DNA of 13,142 bases from a bacterium. Its GTDB lineage: Bacteria > Pseudomonadota > Alphaproteobacteria > Caulobacterales > Hyphomonadaceae. The notes under the pieces were generated by a model. It did no database searches, was not told where the DNA came from, and worked only from the letters and a program-made list of their open reading frames with translations. Positions 1 through 5,842 of this stretch are shown piece by piece (position 1 is the first letter of the stretch; the number at the start of each line of letters is the position of its first letter). Made by a program: the position numbers and the translations under genes. The stretch lies in the NCBI GenBank assembly GCA_030824255.1, contig JAVBYB010000094.1, positions 1-13,142 on the forward strand, read 5' to 3'.

Positions 1-1
1 A

Positions 2-1000
2 GCGGCAGCCGACATGGGGCTCGACGTCCATATCTTCACGCCGGAAACGGACAGCCCCGCCTCGCGCGTAGCGAAGAGAACGTGGGTCGCCACCTGGAGC
101 GATGAAGCCGCCCTGAAGGAGTTCGCGGCGAGCGTTGTGGCGACGACGCTGGAATTCGAGAACGTGCCGGTTGCGGCGGCCGACCTGATTGAGGCCCAAG
201 GCGTGCCAATGCGGCCGAACGGACGGACACTGGCGCGGGCGCAGGACCGCCTCGCGGAGAAGACGTTCTTCCGCGAGATCGGCATAGAGCCGGCGCCGTT
301 CGCGCGGGTCGATGGGCCGGACGACATTCAGGCCGCGCTTGATGCGCTGGGCGGCAATGGCGTGCTGAAGTCGCGCTTCTCCGGCTATGACGGCAAGGGA
401 CAGGTTCGGCTGAAGGGAACAGCGCCGGCGAGCGCGTGGGCCGATGTGGGCGCGGGGCCTTCGGTGGTCGAGGCGTGGATCACGCATGACCGCGAGATCT
501 CGGTTGTCGCGGCGCGGGCGGCGAATGGCGAGTTCGTCGCGTTCGATCCGCCGGAGAACGATCATTCGGGCGGCATCCTGCGCAAGTCGGTGTTCCCTTC
601 CTCTGCATCCAGGGCGGTGATCGAGAAGGCGGTCGCGATGGCGAAGAAGCTGGCGGACGAGCTGGACTATGTCGGCGTGCTGGCGCTGGAGCTGTTTCTC
701 ACGCAGGACGGGGAGCTGCTGGCAAACGAGTTTGCGCCGCGCGTGCACAATTCGGGTCACTGGACGCAGGACGCGTGCATCACGGGACAGTTCGAGCAGC
801 ATATCCGCGCCGTGTGCGGCTGGCCGCTGGGCAATCCCGAACGGCATTCAGACGGGGAGATGATCAATCTTCTGGGAGAGGATGCGTTTGCGTGGGAGCG
901 CTATCTGGCCGAGGGGGCGAAGCTGCATCTCTACGGGAAGCGCTCTGCCGTCGATGGCCGCAAGATGGGGCATGTGACGCGACTGAAGCCCCGCGGGTGA
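2..1000 (+). CDS. purK: 5-(carboxyamino)imidazole ribonucleotide synthase PurK (5' end outside window)
   Basis: PurK is an ATP-grasp enzyme of de novo purine synthesis. It uses ATP and bicarbonate to convert AIR to N5-CAIR, which PurE then rearranges. Visible signatures are FSGYDGKGQ (family form RxGYDGKGQ) in the ATP-binding loop, a VVEAWITHDREISV strand, and the C-terminal NEFAPRVHNSGHWTQDAC block, which is diagnostic for PurK. The reading frame is open to the window edge, with residues AAD before the first ATG at 14. That ATG falls inside the usual N-terminal Rossmann-type segment (family pattern AAAxLGLxVHxF), so the true start lies upstream and the ATG is internal. About 330 residues are present against a usual 350-380. 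purE is probably just upstream (inference). The gene converges on the minus-strand operon with only 4 bases between stops. Confidence 0.96.
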   Translation, partial: AAADMGLDVHIFTPETDSPASRVAKRTWVATWSDEAALKEFAASVVATTLEFENVPVAAADLIEAQGVPMRPNGRTLARAQDRLAEKTFFREIGIEPAPFARVDGPDDIQAALDALGGNGVLKSRFSGYDGKGQVRLKGTAPASAWADVGAGPSVVEAWITHDREISVVAARAANGEFVAFDPPENDHSGGILRKSVFPSSASRAVIEKAVAMAKKLADELDYVGVLALELFLTQDGELLANEFAPRVHNSGHWTQDACITGQFEQHIRAVCGWPLGNPERHSDGEMINLLGEDAFAWERYLAEGAKLHLYGKRSAVDGRKMGHVTRLKPRG

Positions 1001-1004
1001 GCGT

Positions 1005-1307
1005 TCAGGCGTAGCTGCCATTTTCGTGGGGAATGTTTTCCGCGGCGCAGAGGGCGCGGAGTTCGTCGACGGCGTGTTCGCGGCCAGCGTACAACTTCCT
1101 GAGCAACACGTAGGCCAGTTTCGCGGCGCCTTCGGGCGGTATGCGGCACCAGAATTCGTAGTCGCTGTCGCCCCACATCTCCTGGACCAGCGGGCCCATG
1201 TCCTGCGCATCCAGCATCAGCACGCCATCGGGTTCGAGCGTGGCGATGATGGAGCGGAAGTTGTCACCTTCCTGGCGGTAGACTTCTTCGGAGAGGCGCT
1301 CGGTCAT
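1005..1307 (-). CDS. Small conserved-looking protein of unknown function (100 aa)
   Basis: A 100-residue soluble, acidic protein with no signal peptide or membrane segment. I do not recognise the family. The frame is open further upstream, but that extension is Arg/His/Cys-rich and is a shadow of the neighbouring gene; the ATG at 1307 (MTERLSEEVYRQEG) has an AGGGA about 8 bases before it. The middle part (MWGDSDYEFWCRIPPEGAAKLAY) mixes aromatic and acidic residues, followed by a helical stretch (LLRKLYAGREHAVDELRALC). It is the last gene of the COQ9-65 aa-100 aa minus-strand unit, starting 20 bases after the preceding stop. Its stop faces that of purK 4 bases away. Function cannot be assigned from sequence; operon position suggests only co-expression with a quinone-related gene. 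Confidence 0.8.
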   Translation of the reverse strand: MTERLSEEVYRQEGDNFRSIIATLEPDGVLMLDAQDMGPLVQEMWGDSDYEFWCRIPPEGAAKLAYVLLRKLYAGREHAVDELRALCAAENIPHENGSYA

Positions 1308-1327
1308 CGGAAAGTCCCTGAACTGGC

Positions 1328-1525
1328 TCAGCGCCGGGCGCGGGCGACAAGCATGATGAGCATGACGATCCCGGCCGCAGCCAGCCCGAAGCCCGGAATT
1401 ATCATCAGCAGCGCGCCCCATCCCAGCCACGCCATGGCCGGCAACGTCATCGCGAGCGTGATCAGGCCGAGCAGAAGCAGGATGTAGGCTAGCGCAGTGC
1501 GCCAGCCGGACAGCGCGCGTGTCAC
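1328..1525 (-). CDS. Small two-helix membrane protein coupled to COQ9-family gene (65 aa)
   Basis: A 65-residue hydrophobic protein. Two membrane helices are visible, about residues 10-32 (ALAYILLLLGLITLAM) and 37-60 (ALLMIIPGFGLAAAGIVMLI), with a basic C-terminus ARARR. The start is a GTG at 1523-1525 whose last bases form the TGA of the upstream COQ9-family gene (GTGA, bases 1522-1525). This is the classical arrangement for coupled translation. The frame can be read further upstream from 1681, but that part is an Arg-rich shadow of the COQ9 reading frame. No family recognised. A role near membrane-bound ubiquinone synthesis is suggested only by the coupling. Existence of the gene is well supported by the overlap and the clean hydrophobic pattern. 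Confidence 0.8.
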   Translation of the reverse strand: MTRALSGWRTALAYILLLLGLITLAMTLPAMAWLGWGALLMIIPGFGLAAAGIVMLIMLVARARR

Positions 1526-2154
1526 GGCGCCGACTTCCGCTTGCCGAGAATATCCAGCGGGTCGGGGAAGTTGGCGAAGGCGTCTTTCGCCTGCGCCTTG
1601 ACCTTCTCGAACTGCATGACGTTCTCGATGCGACGGTCGAGGAAGGCGTCGATCTCGGCTTCGTCGTCCGTGCCGATCCACGCGGCGAGCGTCGAGCCGA
1701 GGACAGCCACGAGCGTCATCCGCTTGGTATACCAGTTGTAGTCCGTCGATTTGTCGCCCAGCGCCGACCAGATCGCGTCGGCGGCCGCCCAGAGGCCCTT
1801 GGGACCTGTCAGCAGGTTGGCGGGGGATGAGGCGGCGCGTTTGACGGCTAGCTTGTGGGCGTCGAGGGCGGCGAGCCAGCCCTTGGCCCCTGCCCTGACC
1901 TTGTCCCGGACCTTGGCGGTGGACGCCGCGACAGCGTCCCCAGCTGCGCGAGCCGCGCGCATGCCGAACGCCTCAAGCACGTCGGCAATCCCATTCGGCG
2001 CAGCCAGCAAGGCCTGGCCGGTGGAAAGGCCGGCTTTTGCGGCGGCTTTATCCAGGCTTGCCTGCGTCCAGCCTGAGTCCGGGGCCAAGGCCAGCATGGC
2101 GTCAACCAGCCGGTCCAGAAAAAGGTCGCTGGGGGCGGTTTCCTGAGCTTCCAC
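1522..2154 (-). CDS. COQ9-family ubiquinone biosynthesis protein
   Basis: COQ9 proteins bind lipid and assist the hydroxylation steps of ubiquinone synthesis; in mitochondria COQ9 partners COQ7. Bacterial members share the fold. The C-terminal half carries the signature: DYNWYTKRMTLVAVLGST, then AWIGTDDEAEIDAFLDRRI and NVMQFEKVKAQ. The N-terminal part (about residues 8-60) resembles the TetR-like helical half of the family. Start choice: TTG at 2160 and GTG at 2154 are both possible. AGGGA at 2162-2166 lies 9 bases before the GTG but only 3 before the TTG, so I prefer GTG (210 aa); using TTG adds two residues. It heads a minus-strand operon with the 65- and 100-residue genes and is divergent from rpsU. 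The family call is firm; the exact biochemical role in bacteria is less settled. Confidence 0.93.
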   Translation of the reverse strand: MEAQETAPSDLFLDRLVDAMLALAPDSGWTQASLDKAAAKAGLSTGQALLAAPNGIADVLEAFGMRAARAAGDAVAASTAKVRDKVRAGAKGWLAALDAHKLAVKRAASSPANLLTGPKGLWAAADAIWSALGDKSTDYNWYTKRMTLVAVLGSTLAAWIGTDDEAEIDAFLDRRIENVMQFEKVKAQAKDAFANFPDPLDILGKRKSAP

Positions 2155-2190
2155 GTGCAAAAATCCCTAGGTTTTGGCCAGTAGGCAGGC

Positions 2191-2210
2191 CCGAATTCAT
2201 ATGATATCGG
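2191..2210. promoter_or_regulatory. Imperfect 20-bp palindrome between COQ9-family gene and rpsU
   Basis: Eight of ten base pairs match around a central CATATG, with ends CCGA and TCGG. It contains TATGAT (2200-2205), a good -10 candidate for rpsU, but I found no -35 element at normal spacing (TTGGCC at 2174-2179 is 20 bases away). It lies in the shared upstream region of two divergent genes, so it could be an operator or a promoter pair. Direct evidence is only the symmetry. Confidence 0.3.
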
Positions 2211-2353
2211 ACCCGCGCTTTTCCGTCATGGCTTACATGCCGGGCTAGCGAAAAATCACCCGTCTCGCGGGCCTACGCATCCTCCAGAGGGAGCGATAGT
2301 GGCCGGCTTGGCGTTTGTTGCGTTCTAACCTGATCACCCGTCGCCGGTGCGGG

Positions 2354-2377
2354 ATGCCGATGGAGAGTTTAAAATAG
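2354..2377 (+). other. Possible 7-codon leader ORF (MPMESLK) ending at the rpsU start
   Basis: ATG at 2354 opens a seven-codon frame whose TAG (2375-2377) overlaps the proposed ATA start of rpsU (2374-2376) in another frame. Stopping there would leave a ribosome on the rpsU initiation site, so termination-reinitiation is conceivable. No clear Shine-Dalgarno precedes the ATG, and a frame this short can arise by chance. Confidence 0.2.
2362..2367 (+). promoter_or_regulatory. rpsU: Ribosome binding site GGAGAG that decides the rpsU start
   Basis: GGAGAG is the only good Shine-Dalgarno in the region. GGAG ends 8 bases before ATA at 2374. It lies inside the frame of the GTG at 2347, and is about 20 bases before the GTG at 2386, too far to serve it. 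It therefore points to 2374 as the initiation site. Confidence 0.75.
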
Positions 2378-2592
2378 TTCAGATCGTGGTCCGCGATAAC
2401 AACGTCGATCAGGCGTTGAAAGCGCTCAAGAAAAAGATGCAGCGTGAAGGCGTCTTCCGGGAAATGAAGGCCCGCACCGCCTTCGAGAAGCCGTCCGAGG
2501 CGAAGGCTCGCCGCAAGGCCGAAGCCGTGCGCCGCGCGCGCAAGCTGGCCCGCAAGCGCGCCCAGCGCGAAGGTCTCCTGCCCAAGGCCTAG
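2374..2592 (+). CDS. rpsU: 30S ribosomal protein bS21, apparent ATA start codon
   Basis: bS21 is a small basic protein of the 30S subunit that sits near the 3' end of 16S rRNA and helps early initiation. The reading [20 protein letters not shown], then [15 protein letters not shown] and a long Arg/Lys/Ala helix ending [15 protein letters not shown], is unmistakable. Family members normally begin Met-Val-Gln-Ile; here the codon before Val-Gln-Ile is ATA, preceded at ideal distance by GGAGAG. GTG at 2347 would add nine unusual residues and has no Shine-Dalgarno. GTG at 2386 would remove conserved residues. I therefore place the start at 2374 (72 aa), noting that automated callers may choose another. 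Divergent from the COQ9-family gene and followed by a strong terminator, so apparently monocistronic. Confidence 0.95.
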   Translation: MVQIVVRDNNVDQALKALKKKMQREGVFREMKARTAFEKPSEAKARRKAEAVRRARKLARKRAQREGLLPKA

Positions 2593-2623
2593 ACGACCTA
2601 CGGTATTACGACCGGCAAAGTTC

Positions 2624-2658
2624 AAGGCCGGAAGCGCATCGGCGCTTCCGGCCTTTTT
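2624..2658 (+). terminator. Strong intrinsic terminator of rpsU
   Basis: A perfect 14-bp stem (2624-2637 with 2642-2655), a 4-base loop ATCG and a run of five T at 2654-2658. It starts 31 bases after the rpsU stop. On the opposite strand the T-run is poor, so it probably acts mainly on rpsU, although the minus-strand unit from the sigma-54 activator also ends just before it. Confidence 0.93.
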
Positions 2659-2682
2659 GCATTCTGATAGTCGAAAACAGGG

Positions 2683-2837
2683 CTACTCGACGACCGGCGC
2701 CGGCGCGCCGGCGTCCTTCAGCGCGACCGCCATTTTCCGGTACAGGTTCGGATGGTAGCGCTTGCTGCCGGGTCATTGCTGACCGTGCTGATGAAGCCAC
2801 CCTTCGCTGCGCGGACGCTCTTGCCGATATCTTTCAT
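2683..2837 (-). pseudogene. Small gene with a one-base frame break (51 aa if restored)
   Basis: An ATG at 2837 has GAAGG 8 bases upstream and begins MKDIGKSVRAAKGGFISTVS. As written the frame gives 39 residues, ending at TGA 2718-2720. After codon 23 (Pro, 2769-2771) the third-position G/C preference drops in this frame. In the -1 frame it becomes very strong: 26 of 28 codons end in G or C, reading GSKRYHPNLYRKMAVALKDA and ending PVVE-TAG at 2683-2685. Adding one C or G in the CCCGGC at 2767-2772 would restore a 51-residue basic protein. It follows the 62-aa membrane-protein gene by 27 bases and belongs to the same minus-strand unit. A sequencing error in a short homopolymer, a recent mutation or programmed frameshifting are all possible. 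No family recognised. Confidence 0.6.
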
Positions 2838-2864
2838 CGCGTGCGCCTTCGACGACAAGTCGGA

Positions 2865-3053
2865 TCAGATGCTCGTCGCGGCGAATACGATAAGGCCGCC
2901 TGTGCCGACCATGGCGGCCAGCGCCACCGAAACGATGGCGGCGAGGCCGCTCCAGGCTTCGATGGGGCTGACGGTGACTTCTGCGCCGCCGACGAGGTCG
3001 GCGCTGAGGACGTAGGCGGGCGTTGCGTTGATGAGGTCGCGGTCCATGTACAT
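2865..3053 (-). CDS. Small single-pass membrane protein coupled to the sigma-54 activator (62 aa)
   Basis: A 62-residue protein with one membrane helix near the C-terminus (about residues 33-60: GLAAIVSVALAAMVGTGGLI) and a short polar N-terminus. Its ATG overlaps the TGA of the upstream activator by one base (TGATG, 3051-3055), which indicates coupled translation. An AGGGA lies 4 bases before the first ATG and 10 before a second ATG at codon 3, so initiation at Met3 is also possible. Nearly every codon ends in G or C, strong support for a real gene. The family is not recognised. The sequence shows no histidine-kinase domain, so it is not a conventional sensor partner. Confidence 0.75.
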   Translation of the reverse strand: MYMDRDLINATPAYVLSADLVGGAEVTVSPIEAWSGLAAIVSVALAAMVGTGGLIVFAATSI

Positions 3054-4501
3054 CAGGTCCCTGTCTCGTCGAGTTCGCCGTCTTCGCGGACCTTGAGATC
3101 GTATTCGCGGACTTTCCGGTAGAGCGTCGAGCGGCCGATGCCGAGGCGGCGGGCGACTTCCGACATGTGACCGGAATAGTGATCGATGGCGAACTGGATG
3201 AGATCGCGTTCGATGGCTTCCAGCGTGCGCAGCTCGCCCGTGCCGTCGGTGACCGCGACAGGCTGATCGCCCTGGTCGTTCGCAGGCTTCGGCGAGGGCG
3301 CATCTGCAACCAGCGTGAGCGCGGACAGGCCCGAGATCTGCGGGAAGTCTTCCGGCTTGAGCGCACCGCCATCGGAGAGAACGATTGCGCGGAACACGGC
3401 GTTCTCGAGCTGGCGGACGTTGCCAGGCCAGTCATAGCTGGTGAGCATAGCCTGCGTTTCCGGGGAGACGCCCGGAATGACCTTGCCCTCTTCCGCATTG
3501 AAGCGGCCGACGAAATGGTCGATCAGCGCCGGCAGGTCTTCCTTGCGCTCGCGCAGTGAGGGGATTTCGATGGGGAACACGTTGAGGCGGTAGTACAGGT
3601 CCTCGCGGAAACGACCTTCCTTCACCAGCTGCGCAAGATCGCGGTTGGTGGCGGAGATGATGCGGACATCGACCTTGGTGGGACGGCGCGAGCCGACAGC
3701 GTCTACCTCGCCTTCCTGGAGGACGCGCAGCAATTTGACCTGCATATCAAGGGGAAGCTCGCCGACTTCGTCGAGGAACAGCGTGCCCTGGTCGGCTTCA
3801 ACGAACTTGCCGAGCTTCTTGTCGGTGGCGCCGGTGAACGAGCCCTTCTCGTGGCCGAACAAGATCGACTCGACGAGGTTTTCGGGGATGGCGCCGCAGT
3901 TGACCGTGACGAACGGCTTGCCGGCGCGATCGGAGGCGCTCTGGATGCAGCGGGCGATGACTTCCTTGCCGACGCCGCTTTCACCGAGGATGAGGAGCGG
4001 AATTGTGGAGGCGGCTGCGCGCTGACCAAGGCGCACGACGCCGCGCATGGACGGGGCGCTGGCGATCATGTCGTCGAAACCGAGCTTGCCATCGGTCTTC
4101 TTGGTGAGGCGCTTAACCTCGCCGCGCAGGTCCGACAGCTTGAGCGCATTGCGGATCGAGATGGCGATGCGCTCGGGGCTGGCGGGTTTCACGAAGAAAT
4201 CCACCGCGCCGGCGCGCATGGCCGAGACCACCGTGTCGATGCCGCCGGTTGCCGTAATCACGATGACCGGGAGATCGGGGCGACGCTCCATCAGGCGCTC
4301 GAGCGTTTCCATCCCCGAGAGGCCCGGCATGACAAGATCGAGCAGCACCACATCGACGCCGTGACGGGCGTCGGAGGCTTCCTCCAGCGCGCGTTCGCCA
4401 TTCTCGACGACGCGGGCGCGGAAGCCCTGCTTTTCGGCCGCCGCCTGCATGAGACGACGCTGGGTAGGATCGTCATCGACGACCAGGACAGTCTTCGCCA
4501 T
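3053..4501 (-). CDS. NtrC-family sigma-54-dependent response regulator
   Basis: Three domains are visible. REC (1-120): acidic pocket D9-D11, phospho-acceptor D55 in LLDLVMPG, T83 and K105 in VKP. AAA+ (about 145-370): Walker A GESGVGKE (173-180), sigma-54 contact loop GSFTGA (220-225), Walker [11 protein letters not shown] with D244/E245, and the [12 protein letters not shown] segment. A Fis-type helix-turn-helix lies at the C-terminus ([20 protein letters not shown]). It should activate sigma-54 promoters when phosphorylated, using ATP to open the complex. The start is taken at 4501 ([12 protein letters not shown]), where REC proteins begin; ATGs at 4516 and 4513 would add five or four residues, and no strong Shine-Dalgarno decides. 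The loop is the GSFTGA variant of GAFTGA. No histidine kinase is adjacent, so its partner and targets are unknown. The 62-aa gene overlaps its stop. Confidence 0.95.
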   Translation of the reverse strand: MAKTVLVVDDDPTQRRLMQAAAEKQGFRARVVENGERALEEASDARHGVDVVLLDLVMPGLSGMETLERLMERRPDLPVIVITATGGIDTVVSAMRAGAVDFFVKPASPERIAISIRNALKLSDLRGEVKRLTKKTDGKLGFDDMIASAPSMRGVVRLGQRAAASTIPLLILGESGVGKEVIARCIQSASDRAGKPFVTVNCGAIPENLVESILFGHEKGSFTGATDKKLGKFVEADQGTLFLDEVGELPLDMQVKLLRVLQEGEVDAVGSRRPTKVDVRIISATNRDLAQLVKEGRFREDLYYRLNVFPIEIPSLRERKEDLPALIDHFVGRFNAEEGKVIPGVSPETQAMLTSYDWPGNVRQLENAVFRAIVLSDGGALKPEDFPQISGLSALTLVADAPSPKPANDQGDQPVAVTDGTGELRTLEAIERDLIQFAIDHYSGHMSEVARRLGIGRSTLYRKVREYDLKVREDGELDETGT

Positions 4502-4759
4502 GTGCACCACCATCATGTTTGCGGAGGCTCTTGAGGCGGCCTCCCGCTTACGGCCCAAACTGGCACGCGGAGTTGAAAACCGGTTTAAACGGGTCGGCGC
4601 AATTTCATCGAACTCGCTGTTTTAACGGTGTTTCTGGCCCATTTCGGCGCGACTATCGCGCCTTTGCATACATCTTGGAACTCACCTTCGGACCTCACGC
4701 GTACGGCGCGCGACCTGCTTGTTGCGAAGCTGGAACCACTGACGTGAGGGAGCGCAAAG
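4502..4759. other. Divergent intergenic region with no gene
   Basis: The 258 bases separate the minus-strand activator and the plus-strand four-helix membrane protein, so promoters for both should lie here. It is more A/T-rich in places (GTTTAAACG near 4585, TTTTAACGG near 4621). TGGCACG at 4561-4567 matches a sigma-54 -24 element, but the -12 half (TTGA at 4573-4576) is one base too far and lacks the GC, so I do not call a promoter. No hairpin terminator or RNA gene was seen. Confidence 0.5.
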
Positions 4760-5191
4760 GTGGGTTGGCGGCGCGCATCGGGCGCTTTGATCATGCTTAT
4801 GGGGGCCGCCATTCTTGTTGGCGTAGCGTCCGCCGGCACGATTCAGGTTGCGGCTGGGGTCAGCGGCGATTCCGGCCTGCTGCCCATCCTTGCCCGCCTG
4901 GGCGCCTTGATCGCGCCGGCGATGCTGGGCGTCGGCGTAATGATCGGTGGACGGATGATCTATGGGCTCTGGCGCAATGCCGCGCCGATCGCCCATGCGA
5001 CAGGCGACATCACCTGGACGGTGGGCCTGCTGTCCGTCATCGGCTTTGGCGGTCTGCTTGTCTTCATGGTCCTGTCCGGCATCGAGCGGGATGACATGCC
5101 GGCCGCCGTGGCGCTGGGCGGTGCAGCCTTTGCCGGCGCGCTGCTCGCGCACTTCGGCATGGGCCTGCGCGGACGGCGCCTGCTCGACTGA
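4760..5191 (+). CDS. Four-helix membrane protein of unknown function (143 aa)
   Basis: An integral membrane protein with four hydrophobic segments at about residues 8-29, 43-66, 84-107 and 113-133, small-residue rich (Gly/Ala). A basic N-terminus MGWRR suggests N-in. The start is GTG at 4760, preceded by GAGGGAG at 4745-4751 with 8 bases between. No catalytic motif or known family recognised; it is not obviously a transporter or protease. It is monocistronic as far as can be seen, divergent from the sigma-54 activator. Its TGA stop abuts the stop of the SpoU methyltransferase gene on the other strand, giving the palindrome TGATCA at 5189-5194. The call of a real gene is firm; function is open. 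Confidence 0.82.
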   Translation: MGWRRASGALIMLMGAAILVGVASAGTIQVAAGVSGDSGLLPILARLGALIAPAMLGVGVMIGGRMIYGLWRNAAPIAHATGDITWTVGLLSVIGFGGLLVFMVLSGIERDDMPAAVALGGAAFAGALLAHFGMGLRGRRLLD

Positions 5192-5680
5192 TCAGCCGTC
5201 TGTCTCCGGCCCGCCGGCGCGCACAGGCCGATGCGGCCAGTTGCCCATCGACAGCGTGCGATCATACATCACCAGCGCACCAGCCAATCCGACATTTATG
5301 CAGAAGCGCGTTGGGATTTTCACGATAAACGCGCAGCGCGCCTGAAGCTCCGGCGACAGGTCTCTCGCCTCCCCTCCCATCACGTAAGCCGCACGCAGCG
5401 GATGACGGAAGACGGGAAGCGCGATTGCATCATCGGTGAGTTCGACGCCGACAAGCTGGCAACCACGGGGCAGCTGCATCTCCTCTATGGAATTCCATAG
5501 ATACCACGGCACATGCAGATCGGACTTCGACGTGTCTGCATTATGCATCACACGCACCTTCGGCGCTGCCGCGACGGTAAACGTAAAGGCTGCGCCAAAC
5601 GCATGCGCGGTGCGCTGAAGCGCGCCGAGATTCATCGGCTTCGACAGCGACTCCACACCGATCCCAAAATATCCGCGCAC
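5192..5680 (-). CDS. SpoU/TrmH-family RNA 2'-O-methyltransferase
   Basis: A single-domain SPOUT methyltransferase that probably methylates a ribose 2'-OH in tRNA or rRNA using S-adenosylmethionine bound in the C-terminal trefoil knot. The three family motifs are present. Motif 1 is SKPMNLGALQRTAHAFGA, with the catalytic Asn and Arg. Motif 2 is AAYVMGGEARDLSPEL, with the conserved Gly and Glu. Motif 3 is KIPTRFCINVGLAGALVMYD. It lacks an N-terminal RNA-binding extension and at 162 aa has the length of TrmL-type minimal members. In motif 2 the usual Gly of GPERG-like forms is Asp (EARD), a small deviation. The start is GTG at 5680, with GGAG 8 bases upstream. The specific target nucleotide cannot be told from sequence. 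Converges stop-to-stop on the four-helix membrane protein gene. Confidence 0.9.
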   Translation of the reverse strand: MRGYFGIGVESLSKPMNLGALQRTAHAFGAAFTFTVAAAPKVRVMHNADTSKSDLHVPWYLWNSIEEMQLPRGCQLVGVELTDDAIALPVFRHPLRAAYVMGGEARDLSPELQARCAFIVKIPTRFCINVGLAGALVMYDRTLSMGNWPHRPVRAGGPETDG

Positions 5681-5842
5681 TTAAATTTCTCCGCTCGACG
5701 AGGCTGTCCCTACGATCTCAAGGCGCTAACCGCCAGCGCTCATGCGCGCGCCGGATCATGCGAACGCTTGTCAGCCCTTCGCCTCTTTTCTTCCGAAGAG
5801 AGCCTGCTAATCATTGGTTAACGGCATCAGGGGGGAATTCTG
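5681..5842. other. Divergent intergenic region upstream of the three-gene envelope operon
   Basis: The 162 bases hold the leader of the plus-strand operon and the start region of the SpoU gene. TTGTCA at 5768-5773 resembles a -35 box, but no -10 follows at normal spacing. A G-run Shine-Dalgarno (AGGGGGG, 5829-5835) precedes the operon's first ATG. No RNA gene or terminator was recognised. Confidence 0.4.

Noticed and set aside
1431..1681. N-terminal extension of the 65-aa membrane protein
   Set aside because: The extension is an Arg-rich shadow of the COQ9 frame; the GTG overlapping the COQ9 stop explains the gene fully.
4561..4577. Sigma-54 promoter next to the sigma-54 activator
   Set aside because: TGGCACG fits the -24 box, but the following TTGA is one base too far away and lacks the required GC at -12.
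5768..5813. Promoter for the three-gene envelope operon
   Set aside because: TTGTCA looks like a -35 box, but nothing resembling a -10 box stands 16-18 bases downstream; TAATCA is 34 bases away.
4580..5821. CtrA binding sites (TTAA-N7-TTAA)
   Set aside because: Single TTAA halves occur near 4586, 4623, 5681 and 5817, but no pair has the 7-base spacing.
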